Of a DNA stretch of 27,378 nucleotides, positions 15,447 through 23,350 are shown in pieces. A model generated the notes under the pieces. The model was not told the DNA's origin and did no database searches. It saw only the letters and a list, made by a program, of their open reading frames with translations. The translations under genes and the position numbers were made by a program. The stretch lies in NCBI GenBank assembly GCA_028717305.1, contig JAQUOC010000006.1, positions 1-27,378 on the forward strand, given 5' to 3'. Numbering within the stretch: position 1 is the stretch's first letter; every line of letters begins with the position of its first letter. Origin of the DNA: Dehalococcoidales bacterium (GTDB taxonomy: Bacteria > Chloroflexota > Dehalococcoidia > Dehalococcoidales > UBA5760).

Positions 15447-16328
15447 CTAACCTTCCTCTCCAAGCTGATCGATCTCGACGGCTCTTTTTAACGCCGATAG
15501 GCCGACCTCAAGCTGACTGTCGTCGGGCTCTCTGGTCGTCAGCCGCTGCAGCCAGAGGCCAGGACCAAGACAAGCCCTGATAAAACTGCTGCCGGTATGC
15601 CTGGCGCCAAACTGGGCAATTTCATAGCCGATCCCGGCAATAACCGGAACCAGAATAACCCGAGACAACACCATTATCCAAAGCGAAGGCCTCCCGATGA
15701 GGGAAAAAACAATGATGGCGATAATCAGTACCACAAAGAGAAAGCTGGTGCCACAGCGAGTATGCGCCGTACTGTATTTCCGGACCGCCTCCAGCTCCAG
15801 GGGTACCCCGGCCTCGTAGGCATTTACCGCCTTGTGCTCAGCGCCGTGATAGGCAAACAGCTTCTCCAGTCCGGGGATCATGGTTAATATTTTGAGGTAA
15901 GCCAGGAAAATACCCATGCGAATAAACCCCTCCACCAGATGGAAAACTATCGAGGACTCAATATAGGTATCCAGTATTCTGGTCAGGAAAAGGGGCGCAA
16001 TGAAGAAGATGCCAACAGCAAAAGCAATGGAACCGGCTACCATACCACCGATGGCCCAGTTCGACAGCTTCTCTTCTTCCTCTTCCGTGGAAACCTCAGC
16101 CGAGTAAACGAGTGACTTGATACCCAGCACCATGGTCTCGATCAAGGCTAGAATGCCCCGGATTAGGGGGACCTGCCTTGCCCGGCTGCTCAGAATAGAC
16201 GGTAGCGACTGGGTATCCAGAGCTATTCCCCCACCGGGACGGCGTACCGCCGTCACCACTACCCTCCGCCCCCGCATCATTACCCCATCGATAACCGCCT
16301 GACCACCGTAATTAAACCTCTTCTCCAC
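15447..16328 (-). CDS. DUF1385 (YqhQ-like) membrane protein
   Basis: A 293-aa integral membrane protein of the DUF1385/YqhQ family, whose molecular function is not established. The family signature is clear: GGQAVIDGVMMRGRR at the N-terminus, VPLIRGILALIETM, and the His-rich stretch FAYHGAEHKAVNAYEAG followed by STAHTRCGTSF. About five to six hydrophobic segments lie between residues 92 and 245. The start is a GTG with GAGGG nine bases upstream. DUF1385 genes commonly follow rpmE, as here, but a strong terminator lies between the two, so expression is only partly shared. Confidence 0.9.
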   Translation of the reverse strand: MEKRFNYGGQAVIDGVMMRGRRVVVTAVRRPGGGIALDTQSLPSILSSRARQVPLIRGILALIETMVLGIKSLVYSAEVSTEEEEEKLSNWAIGGMVAGSIAFAVGIFFIAPLFLTRILDTYIESSIVFHLVEGFIRMGIFLAYLKILTMIPGLEKLFAYHGAEHKAVNAYEAGVPLELEAVRKYSTAHTRCGTSFLFVVLIIAIIVFSLIGRPSLWIMVLSRVILVPVIAGIGYEIAQFGARHTGSSFIRACLGPGLWLQRLTTREPDDSQLEVGLSALKRAVEIDQLGEEG

Positions 16329-16342
16329 AAAAAGTATCCCTC

Positions 16343-16380
16343 AATAAAGAAGAAAGGAGCAGCTTTATTGAAGCTGCTCC
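16343..16380 (-). terminator. intrinsic terminator between rpmE and DUF1385
   Basis: A perfect 10-bp stem, GGAGCAGCTT / AAGCTGCTCC (16356-16365 and 16371-16380), with a 5-base loop. On the minus strand the stem is followed by TTTCTTCTTTATT. It should end the rplU-rpmA-rpmE transcript 26 bases after the rpmE stop, with some read-through into DUF1385 possible. Confidence 0.85.
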
Positions 16381-16406
16381 CGATGCTACTAAAACGCCTC
16401 TTGCTA

Positions 16407-16613
16407 CTACCCTTCCAACTTGTAACGCCGCTTGAACCGCTCCACCTGCCCGGCGGTATCCATCATCCTGCGTTCCCCAGTGAAGAACGGGTGGCAGTTG
16501 CTGCATACCTCAACCTTAAGCACCTTCCGCGTGGAGCCGGTAACAAAGGTATTGCCGCAGGCACAGATCACCTGGGCATCGGCGTAATACTTGGGATGAA
16601 TCTTGTCCTTCAT
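16407..16613 (-). CDS. rpmE: 50S ribosomal protein bL31
   Basis: The 68-aa large-subunit protein bridges the subunits near the central protuberance. It starts MKDKIHPKYYADAQV and carries four zinc ligands, C17, C19, C37 and C40, making it the zinc-binding C+ form; zinc-free paralogues usually replace it under zinc shortage. The open frame extends well upstream through rpmA in another frame, but the ATG at 16613 matches the family and has AGGA just ahead. It starts four bases after the rpmA stop. Confidence 0.97.
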   Translation of the reverse strand: MKDKIHPKYYADAQVICACGNTFVTGSTRKVLKVEVCSNCHPFFTGERRMMDTAGQVERFKRRYKLEG

Positions 16614-16617
16614 AGTC

Positions 16618-16872
16618 CTAAACAGCGTAAACGCTGGCCTTCCTCTTATTCTTACCGGCCGGCTCATACTTAACAACGCCGTCAACAAGGGCGAACAGGG
16701 TGTAGTCCTTGCCAACCCCGACATTATTACCCGGGTGAATAGAGGTACCCCGCTGCCGAACCAGGATGGTCCCGGCATTGACAACCTGCCCAGCGTATCT
16801 CTTTACTCCGAGACGCTGGGCATTACTGTCCCGACCGTTACGTGTGGAGCCGCCACCCTTCTTATGCGCCAC
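16618..16872 (-). CDS. rpmA: 50S ribosomal protein bL27
   Basis: The 84-aa protein reaches toward the peptidyl-transferase centre with its flexible N-terminus. It starts MAHKKGGGSTRNGRDS, the mature-type end, without the cleavable leader that Firmicutes bL27 carries. RLGVKRYAGQVVNAGTILVRQRG and HPGNNVGVGKDYTLFA are conserved. It lies five bases after rplU, the standard L21-L27 pair. Confidence 0.98.
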   Translation of the reverse strand: MAHKKGGGSTRNGRDSNAQRLGVKRYAGQVVNAGTILVRQRGTSIHPGNNVGVGKDYTLFALVDGVVKYEPAGKNKRKASVYAV

Positions 16873-16877
16873 TTAAA

Positions 16878-17222
16878 TCACCCCTTCTTATCAACGCCGC
16901 CAGTCTTCCTGGCTTTTACTATTTTATCAATAGTCAGCCGGGTATAAGGCTGACGGTGTCCCGTCTTTTTACTGTAACGTACTTTAGGCTTATACTTGAA
17001 TACGATAACCTTATCACCCTTACCGTCACCCTGCGAGGTAGCCACTACCTTAGCTCCGTCAACGGTAGGATTACCCACCACTACCTTGTCACCATCGGCA
17101 ATAAGCAACACCCGATCCAGGTTAACGGTACTACCCTGGGAAACGTCAAGACGCTCCACATCTACCGTCTGGCCGGGGCTTACCTTATACTGCTTACCAC
17201 CGGTTTCGATCACAGCGTACAT
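16878..17222 (-). CDS. rplU: 50S ribosomal protein bL21
   Basis: A 114-aa 23S rRNA-binding protein that starts MYAVIETGGKQYKVSPGQ and ends with the conserved KYKPKVRYSKKTGHRQPYT region. GGAG lies seven bases before the ATG at 17222; a longer frame upstream to 17240 is unlikely to be used. It is first in the ribosomal-protein operon, behind a strong promoter at 17278-17307 and a U-rich leader of about 50 bases. Confidence 0.97.
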   Translation of the reverse strand: MYAVIETGGKQYKVSPGQTVDVERLDVSQGSTVNLDRVLLIADGDKVVVGNPTVDGAKVVATSQGDGKGDKVIVFKYKPKVRYSKKTGHRQPYTRLTIDKIVKARKTGGVDKKG

Positions 17223-17277
17223 ATTTTTTCTCCAAAACAATTAAAAACAAAAAACAATTGGAAACAAACAACCATTT

Positions 17278-17307
17278 ATTCTAGCAACTACTAGTCTGAA
17301 GTGTCAA
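17278..17307 (-). promoter_or_regulatory. strong sigma70-type promoter of rplU-rpmA-rpmE
   Basis: On the minus strand a perfect TTGACA (17307-17302) and TAGAAT (17283-17278, five of six) are 18 bases apart. The predicted start of transcription is near 17271, giving a leader of about 50 bases to rplU. Confidence 0.75.
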
Positions 17308-17323
17308 GTAACATACGGTCCGG

Positions 17324-17356
17324 GCTCTGCTGAGGGCAGAGCATAAATCATTATGC
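17324..17356. repeat. two adjoining perfect inverted repeats
   Basis: GCTCTGC/GCAGAGC (17324-17330 and 17336-17342, loop TGAGG) shares its last two bases with GCATAA/TTATGC (17341-17346 and 17351-17356, loop ATCA). They lie upstream of the rplU -35 box and are not followed by a T-run. They could be an operator for a dimeric regulator. Confidence 0.5.
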
Positions 17357-17458
17357 ACCCGCCACTCTTTCCCGTGCTGGAAGTACCGGGTAACGTATAC
17401 CAGGGACTCTTTCCTGCTGACAGGACATTAAGCAGCGTGTACCCGATGCTGTCGACTG

Positions 17459-17467
17459 TGGTAGAAT
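17459..17467 (+). promoter_or_regulatory. extended -10 promoter of mfd
   Basis: TGGTAGAAT combines the extended -10 TG with TAGAAT (five of six). No good -35 is seen 16-18 bases upstream, as is common for extended -10 promoters. The expected start is near 17474, just before a stem-loop. Confidence 0.5.
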
Positions 17468-17477
17468 TTCCTGCGGA

Positions 17478-17501
17478 GGGCTAGGCCGTTTCGGCTAGCC
17501 C
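17478..17501 (+). promoter_or_regulatory. stem-loop in the mfd leader
   Basis: GGGCTAG-G-CCG pairs with CGGCTAGCCC around a TTT loop: a ten-pair stem with one bulged G. It lies almost at the predicted 5' end of the mfd message and 11 bases before the GGGGAG SD. No T-run follows, so it is not a terminator for mfd. It may stabilise the transcript. Confidence 0.5.
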
Positions 17502-17522
17502 TAGTGGTGTTTGGGGAGAAAA

Positions 17523-20500
17523 ATGCATCCGGAAATAACCGGACTACTACAGTTAAGCGGAGAGATGCCGGCCTATCGCCAGCTTATCGAGGAGCTGGGT
17601 AAGCCGGGCGGCAACGTCAAGGCAGTCGTCCTCGACGCCGCTCGACCCTACCTGATAGCATCGCTATACCACGACCTGAAAAGACCGCTGCTGGTAGTTA
17701 CGGCACAGCCCCAGGAAAGCAAAAAGCTCGCCGAGCAACTGGCAACATGGACCGGATCCACCCGCCTAAGGCTCTTCCCCGAACCCGACACCCTCCCCTA
17801 CCAGCGGATAACTTCCGACACGGCAACCGAGGTGGAGCGGCTTCAGGTACTCTCCGCCCTGGCCGGTGGCGGGGGCAAGCAGAACGCCCCCCTGACGATC
17901 GCCTCTACCCCGGCACTGATGCATAAGGTGACACCGTACCGCGACTTTACCTCGACCCATCACACAATCAGGGTGGGCGACAGCACCGAACCACTCCGCC
18001 TTCTGAAACGCTGGCAGGCGATGGGCTACCGGATAGAAAACACGGTGGAGGTCCCCGGTACCGTCAGCCGGCGGGGAGGCATCATCGACATCTACCCGCC
18101 CTCCAGCGACCTGCCAGCCAGACTGGACTTCTACGGCGATACCATCGACAGCATCCGCCTCTTCGACCCGGTCAGCCAGCGCTCAATGACGAAGGTGTCC
18201 GAAGTAGCCGTCACTCCGGCCACCGAGCTACTGACACTGCTGTCAAGCAGCAAGGAGAAGCTCAGGCAGGCCCTGGCCGGCATCGACCCGGCCGGCTGCA
18301 ACGACGGAGTGCGCCAGCAGCTCGAGCAGGAAATGGCGATGCTGCTCGATGGGGAGGTATCCGCCAGGATGCTGTTCTACGCTCCGCTGTTCAACAGCGA
18401 CAGTATGCTGAGCTATCTGCCCCGAAACACGTTGATCGTATTGAACGAACCGCGCAGCCTGGCTTCAGCCGCCGCCGACCTGGAAGCCAAAGCCAAGCAG
18501 CTGCGCAGCGAGAAAATGGAGCGGGGCGATCTACCCGCCGGTTTTCCCAGGCCGTATTTTACCTGGCAGGAATTGAATGCGGAAATCAATTCAGAGCAGT
18601 GCCTCTCAATTACCGCCTGGGACAAGACCTCCGACGGAGAAACGCTGCGGCTGAACTTCACCCCCGCCCCCAGCTACGCGGGACAGCTGCCAGTCTTTGT
18701 CAGGAAAGCGAAGCGCCTCCAGAAACAGGGGCACCGCCTGATCATCATCAGCCACCAGGCCAACCGACTCTCCGAGATACTCGGCGAAGCGGACATCATC
18801 ACAGCCCCCCTTACTGAAGTCAAAGAGGAGCCTGCCCCGGGTTCGCTCACCCTGATCCAGGGCCTGCTCGCCGAGGGCTGGACCATGAACGGAGCCAGCC
18901 ACCTCTTTACCGACTACGAAATCTTCGGCTTCAGCAAAGAACGGCGCCTCACCAGGAAACGGCCGGCTTCCCACCAGATACTGCTCAACGACCTCAGCCC
19001 GGGCGACTACGTGGTACATATCGAGCACGGCATCGCCCGGTTCAGCGGCGTCACCACCATGGAGAGCGCCGGCACCGAGAAGGAGTACCTGGTGCTGCAG
19101 TATGCCGACGGCGACAGGCTCTACGTTCCTACAGACCAAATCTACCGCGTCAGCCGCTACGTCGGCGCCAGCGAACAGCCGCCGGTGCCAAGCCGGCTGG
19201 GTACTCCGGAATGGAACCGTACCAAGCAGAAGGCACGGGCGGCAGCGGAAGAAATCGCCGAGGAGCTGCTCACCCTCTACGCCGCCCGCGGGGTCGTCGA
19301 CGGCTTCGCCTTTTCTCCCGATACGGTCTGGCAGCAGGAGCTGGAGGCTTCTTTTCCCTACCTCGAGACCCCGGACCAGAGCAAAGTCCAGCAGCAGGTG
19401 AAAGAGGATATGGCGCAGCCCAGACCCATGGACAGACTGGTCTGCGGCGATGTGGGCTACGGCAAAACCGAGATAGCCATCCGGGCCGCCTTCAAGGCGG
19501 TGATGGATAATAAACAGGTAGCGGTGCTGGTACCGACCACCGTCCTCGCCCAGCAGCACTTGGCGACATTCAACCAGAGGCTGGGCGCTTTCCCGGTCAG
19601 AATCGAGGTGCTGAGCCGGTTCAAGACCGGGAAGGAACAGAATGCCATCATCGAAGGGCTGGCCAGGGGCAATGTGGACATCTGCATCGGCACCCACCGG
19701 CTGCTGCAGAAGGACATCGCCTTCCGGGACCTGGGACTGGTCATCATCGACGAAGAGCAGCGCTTCGGCGTCAACCATAAGGAATACCTCAAGCAGATGC
19801 GGCGGGAAGTGGACGTGCTTACCTTAAGCGCCACCCCCATCCCCCGCACCCTGCATATGTCCCTGGTGGGAGTACGAGATATGAGCACTATCGAGACTCC
19901 GCCCGAAGACCGCCTGCCCATCAAGACCTTCGTTGCCGAATACAACGACAGCCTGATCAGGGAGGCCGTTCTGAGAGAACTGGAGCGTAACGGACAGGTA
20001 TTCTTCGTCCACAACCGGGTACAGAGCATCGCCATGGTGGCCGGGCGCCTCGAGCAGCTGGTGCCCGAAGCCCGCATCGCCATCGCCCACGGCCAGATGT
20101 CCGAGGCCGAGCTCGAGGCGGTGATGACCGATTTTGCCCGGGACAGAATAGACATCCTAGTCTGCACCACCATCATCGAATCCGGGCTGGACATGCCCAA
20201 CGTCAACACCCTGATAGTGAACAAAGCGGACCGGTTCGGTCTGACCCAGCTCTATCAGCTTCGCGGCCGTATCGGCCGGGGCACTAACCTCGCCTACGCC
20301 TACTTTCTCTACGACCGGGGCAAGCAACTGACCCACACTGCCGAAAGGAGACTGAGGACCATCTTCGAGGCTACCGAGCTGGGCGCCGGTTTTAACATTG
20401 CCATCAAAGACCTCGAGATCAGGGGCGCCGGAAACCTCCTGGGGATAAAACAGAGCGGGCAGATCAGCGCCGTCGGCTTCAACCTCTACTGCCGCCTGCT

Positions 20501-20990
20501 GGCGGAAGCGGTGGAGAGGGAGAAGGAGAAACGATCCGGCGCTGCCGATAAGCCGCCGGCGCCTTCGCTGCCCCCGCCGAACATTGATCTGCCCCTGGAC
20601 ACCTATATTCCGGAATGGTACATCGCCGACCTGAATACCAGGCTAAGTCTCTACCAGCGGCTGGCGGATATCAAATCGGTAGAAGATCTGGAGGACCTGG
20701 CCGGAGAGTGCAGCGACCGCTTCGGCAAGCCGCCCGCAGAGGTCGAAAACCTGCTCTACGCGGTCAGGGTGAAGATACTGGCGGCCAGGGCGGGTATCGA
20801 ATCCGTCACCGGCGAGCACGGGCAGATTATCCTGAGGCTCTTCCCCGGTATGCACTTCGACAAGCAGAGGCTCGCGCCACTGGCCGGAGACGGCATAAAG
20901 ATAGGGCTGACCCAGATCAGGCTGAACCCTAAACTCATGAGAAAACAGTGGCAGGAATTACTGGTGGAGATACTGGGCAGGGTGGGGTGA
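17523..20990 (+). CDS. mfd: transcription-repair coupling factor
   Basis: Mfd is a DNA translocase that pushes stalled RNA polymerase off lesions and recruits UvrA; uvrC is also in this window. At 1155 aa it is full length. Residues about 20-340 are the UvrB-like module with the RRGGIIDIYP block. Residues about 490-555 are the CarD-like polymerase-binding domain (GDYVVHIEHGIARFSG). The helicase core follows, with Walker A GDVGYGKTE near 645, IIDEEQRFGV near 742, TLSATPIPRTLHMS, and the TRG-type motif LYQLRGRIGRG. The last 150 residues are the C-terminal TRCF domain. The ATG at 17523 has GGGGAG four bases upstream; a TTG at 17511 is in frame but inside the SD region. It ends convergent with htpX, 29 bases away. 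Confidence 0.98.
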   Translation: MHPEITGLLQLSGEMPAYRQLIEELGKPGGNVKAVVLDAARPYLIASLYHDLKRPLLVVTAQPQESKKLAEQLATWTGSTRLRLFPEPDTLPYQRITSDTATEVERLQVLSALAGGGGKQNAPLTIASTPALMHKVTPYRDFTSTHHTIRVGDSTEPLRLLKRWQAMGYRIENTVEVPGTVSRRGGIIDIYPPSSDLPARLDFYGDTIDSIRLFDPVSQRSMTKVSEVAVTPATELLTLLSSSKEKLRQALAGIDPAGCNDGVRQQLEQEMAMLLDGEVSARMLFYAPLFNSDSMLSYLPRNTLIVLNEPRSLASAAADLEAKAKQLRSEKMERGDLPAGFPRPYFTWQELNAEINSEQCLSITAWDKTSDGETLRLNFTPAPSYAGQLPVFVRKAKRLQKQGHRLIIISHQANRLSEILGEADIITAPLTEVKEEPAPGSLTLIQGLLAEGWTMNGASHLFTDYEIFGFSKERRLTRKRPASHQILLNDLSPGDYVVHIEHGIARFSGVTTMESAGTEKEYLVLQYADGDRLYVPTDQIYRVSRYVGASEQPPVPSRLGTPEWNRTKQKARAAAEEIAEELLTLYAARGVVDGFAFSPDTVWQQELEASFPYLETPDQSKVQQQVKEDMAQPRPMDRLVCGDVGYGKTEIAIRAAFKAVMDNKQVAVLVPTTVLAQQHLATFNQRLGAFPVRIEVLSRFKTGKEQNAIIEGLARGNVDICIGTHRLLQKDIAFRDLGLVIIDEEQRFGVNHKEYLKQMRREVDVLTLSATPIPRTLHMSLVGVRDMSTIETPPEDRLPIKTFVAEYNDSLIREAVLRELERNGQVFFVHNRVQSIAMVAGRLEQLVPEARIAIAHGQMSEAELEAVMTDFARDRIDILVCTTIIESGLDMPNVNTLIVNKADRFGLTQLYQLRGRIGRGTNLAYAYFLYDRGKQLTHTAERRLRTIFEATELGAGFNIAIKDLEIRGAGNLLGIKQSGQISAVGFNLYCRLLAEAVEREKEKRSGAADKPPAPSLPPPNIDLPLDTYIPEWYIADLNTRLSLYQRLADIKSVEDLEDLAGECSDRFGKPPAEVENLLYAVRVKILAARAGIESVTGEHGQIILRLFPGMHFDKQRLAPLAGDGIKIGLTQIRLNPKLMRKQWQELLVEILGRVG

Positions 20991-21019
20991 CAAGAGCGGG
21001 AGATCACCTCTACTCAAGG

Positions 21020-22219
21020 CTAGGTCGGATTGATCCGTCCGCAGTGCGGGCACCTGACGGTTGAGTTCTGTAACACGGGCGGTATCTTGAGCCAGGTGCC
21101 GCAATCACACCTGATAGTATTGTAGCCATTCATCCGCCAGACCGCCTGCGAGGTCTCACGCCTCCGCTCAATACCGGCCCGCAGCGGTTCTACCGGCTCC
21201 GGCCGGGGTGCCCGGATTTCCACCTCCCCGTTCCCAACCAGGGCCGAACCGGGCAGAACTGCCTTACGCGAACCGCGAACCTGCTCATAGGCCTGCTCAT
21301 AGTTAGCGAAGGAGGCCCCCGTCATCGAGCGCAGGATGCGGATGCGTTCCGAGATGGGCGGATGGGTACTGGTCAGATCGGCAGCGGACCTTCCCTTCCC
21401 CCGGAAGGGGTTAACGATGAACATCGGGGCGGTGGCTTTGTTGGCCGAGCGCAGCTCCTGAGTGGAGGCAGCCAGCTTCTCCAGGGCGGAAGCCAGCCCT
21501 TCCGGGTAGCGGGTATAGAGGGCGGAGGAGGCATCGGCCAGGTACTCCCGCTTACGCGAGATAGCGAAGTAGATCATCTGGGCGGCAATGGGGGCGATAA
21601 TCATAAGCACGATAGCGATTATGATAATTATGCCGCCGCCGCTATCCGATGACGAGCTACTCCGGCTGCGGGGCGACCCACCAAAAAGGAGCACCCTCGA
21701 GGCAATCCAGGACAGCATAACGATGCTGCCGAGCAGGATGCCGCACATAACCATCAGCAGGACATCACGGTTCTTGATATGGGCTATCTCATGACCGATC
21801 ACACCCTGAAGCTCATCACGGTTGAGCTTCTCGAGCAGACCGGAGGTGATCGCCACACTGGCGCGTTTCTGGTCGCGGCCGGTGGCAAAAGCATTAAGCG
21901 CCGGGTCGTCGATGATATAGACATCCGGCATCTTTTCCAGCCCGGAGGCAATCTGCATCTCCTCGACGATGTTGTAGAGGCGGGGATGGTCGCTCTTGGT
22001 AATCTTTTTGGCCCTGGATACCGAAAGCAGGATACTGTCTCCCTGAAATAGTGCGACCAGATTCATTATCGCCCAGATTACAACAGCGACAACCAGACCG
22101 GCATAGCCGTTGGCGAAGAAAAAAAAGCCGATCAGCCAGCCCAACAGGAGCAGTATCGCACCGATACCGATGGTAAGCGCAATCGATCGTCTCCGATTTG
22201 AGCTTATCTGTTCCCACAT
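21020..22219 (-). CDS. htpX: HtpX-type membrane metalloprotease with C-terminal zinc ribbon
   Basis: HtpX is an M48 zinc protease of the cytoplasmic membrane that removes misfolded membrane proteins. HEIAH at 143-147 and E225 in EYLADA are the zinc site. Membrane segments lie at about 12-36, 38-58, 153-178 and 196-220, with a serine-rich loop (SRSSSSSDSGGG) between the last two. At 399 aa it is about 100 residues longer than typical HtpX. The extra C-terminal part is a charged linker ending in a four-cysteine ribbon, C371-x-C373 and C390-x2-C393. It begins 12 bases after lemA with GGAAG five bases upstream, a conserved lemA-htpX pairing. Confidence 0.94.
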   Translation of the reverse strand: MWEQISSNRRRSIALTIGIGAILLLLGWLIGFFFFANGYAGLVVAVVIWAIMNLVALFQGDSILLSVSRAKKITKSDHPRLYNIVEEMQIASGLEKMPDVYIIDDPALNAFATGRDQKRASVAITSGLLEKLNRDELQGVIGHEIAHIKNRDVLLMVMCGILLGSIVMLSWIASRVLLFGGSPRSRSSSSSDSGGGIIIIIAIVLMIIAPIAAQMIYFAISRKREYLADASSALYTRYPEGLASALEKLAASTQELRSANKATAPMFIVNPFRGKGRSAADLTSTHPPISERIRILRSMTGASFANYEQAYEQVRGSRKAVLPGSALVGNGEVEIRAPRPEPVEPLRAGIERRRETSQAVWRMNGYNTIRCDCGTWLKIPPVLQNSTVRCPHCGRINPT

Positions 22220-22231
22220 CGCAGCTTCCGA

Positions 22232-22798
22232 CTAAGTAAAACTAACCTTGGGGGCCTTCCTCTCTTCGGCCGCAGTGACTTCAAAGAATTCACCGGACTT
22301 GAATCCGAAGGCACGGGCCACCACATTATAGGGTATCGTCTGGGTGGAGTTGTTGTACTTTAAAACGGAGTCATTGTAGTACTGGCGGGCGAAGCTGATC
22401 CTGTTTTCGGTCGAAGACAGCTCCTCCTGAAGAGCAAGGTAATTCTGATTGGCCTTGAGGTCGGGGTACTTTTCCACCACGGCCAGCAGCCGGCCCAGGG
22501 CTGAAGTCAACTCACCCTCCACCTTAGCACGCTCGGCAGCACCGGCAGAAGAAAGCTGCTCGGCCATATTGCGGGCTTTGGTTACCGCCTCCAGTGTCTC
22601 CCGCTCGTGCTTGGTGTAACCCTTTACCGTTTCCACCAGGTTGGGAATCAGGTCGTAGCGCCGCTTCAACTGAACGTCAATCTGAGACCAGGCATTCCTG
22701 GTCTGATTACGCAGCTGGACCAGCCGGTTATATCCTCCCCCGAAGATAATCGCCAGTACTACCCCCACGATAATGCCGACAATCGCTCCTACAGGCAT
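22232..22798 (-). CDS. lemA: LemA family protein
   Basis: The 188-aa protein has one N-terminal membrane helix (residues about 4-22) and then the LemA helical domain: YNRLVQLRNQTRNAWSQIDV, QLKRRYDLIPNLVETVKGY, YPDLKANQNYLALQEELSST, and ARQYYNDSVLKYNN. The biochemical role is not known; family members are often paired with HtpX-like proteases and linked to envelope stress. A full SD (GGAGG) lies six bases before the ATG. It sits between the zinc-ribbon gene and htpX. Confidence 0.95.
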   Translation of the reverse strand: MPVGAIVGIIVGVVLAIIFGGGYNRLVQLRNQTRNAWSQIDVQLKRRYDLIPNLVETVKGYTKHERETLEAVTKARNMAEQLSSAGAAERAKVEGELTSALGRLLAVVEKYPDLKANQNYLALQEELSSTENRISFARQYYNDSVLKYNNSTQTIPYNVVARAFGFKSGEFFEVTAAEERKAPKVSFT

Positions 22799-22831
22799 AG
22801 GACACCTCCAGTAAATATTCTTCCCTGCGGA

Positions 22832-23245
22832 TTATTCCCAGGGCTTAATAACCTCGCCCAGAAAGTCGATGGCATTCTGCATCACGCCCGGTTGGCACGG
22901 CGTCTTTTCCGCCAGACGGCCGATAAGGTCCCCGACTTCGCCGCCGTCGAACCATATCCCCTCTCCCTGAGGACAGAGGTCAACCAGCACTTTTTCCTCC
23001 AGGTCTACCTTTTTCATCTTCCGGCGGCAGAAGGGACAGCGGCGCTTCTCCTCACCGGTATCAGCCTCTGCAGCCTCCGGAATGTCGGCAAGCAACCGGC
23101 CGGCGCCTTCCAGTCCCAGAGACCCGAGCAGCAGCTCAAGCTCGCCAGAATCAAACCATACCCCGTGACAGGCAGCACAGTAATCGAGCTCGATGCGATT
23201 ATGCTCTACGACAATCATATCGCTGTTGCAGGCCGGGCATATCAT
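22832..23245 (-). CDS. TFIIB-type zinc-ribbon protein (two ribbons, second degenerate)
   Basis: The 137-aa soluble protein begins MICPACNSDM. Its first zf-TFIIB module has C3-x2-C6 and C23-x2-C26, followed by the family's HGVWFDSGELE. A second copy has C70-x2-C73, but only C91 on the other side; the partner position is Gly94 (CPQGEGIWFDGGEV), so that ribbon lacks a ligand. The function of this bacterial family is unknown. The open frame runs to 23386, but the ATG at 23245 starts exactly at the domain; its SD is weak. It precedes lemA and htpX by 33 bases and they probably share a transcript. Confidence 0.85.
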   Translation of the reverse strand: MICPACNSDMIVVEHNRIELDYCAACHGVWFDSGELELLLGSLGLEGAGRLLADIPEAAEADTGEEKRRCPFCRRKMKKVDLEEKVLVDLCPQGEGIWFDGGEVGDLIGRLAEKTPCQPGVMQNAIDFLGEVIKPWE

Positions 23246-23317
23246 CGAAATCAAACCCCCGGGGTTTTTTCGCAGACCGGGCCGGATATAGGGTCTGCCG
23301 ATGGTTATATGGCTATA

Positions 23318-23346
23318 ATGATACAACCGACGGACAAGATTGGCAA
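23318..23346 (-). promoter_or_regulatory. sigma70-type promoter of the zinc-ribbon-lemA-htpX run
   Basis: On the minus strand TTGCCA (23346-23341) and TATCAT (23323-23318) each match consensus in five of six places and are 17 bases apart. The leader to the ATG at 23245 would be about 65 bases and contains CCCCGGGG. Confidence 0.6.
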
Positions 23347-23350
23347 TCTC

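Larger units (their letters stand above)
17223..17522. other. 300-base divergent intergenic region between rplU and mfd
   Basis: It contains no gene I can support. It holds the U-rich rplU leader (17223-17271), the rplU promoter, two adjoining inverted repeats (17324-17356), about 100 bases with no recognised feature (17357-17458), the mfd extended -10 (17459-17467), and the stem-loop leader of mfd (17478-17501). Confidence 0.7.

Noticed and set aside
16355..16380. Hairpin between rpmE and DUF1385 as an operator
   Set aside because: On the minus strand it is followed by a pyrimidine run rich in T directly after rpmE, so an intrinsic terminator explains it better.
18606..19778. Long open frame of 390 codons on the minus strand inside mfd
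   Set aside because: It is fully inside the well-supported mfd gene, has no family motif, and is the usual by-product of a GC-rich gene read in reverse.
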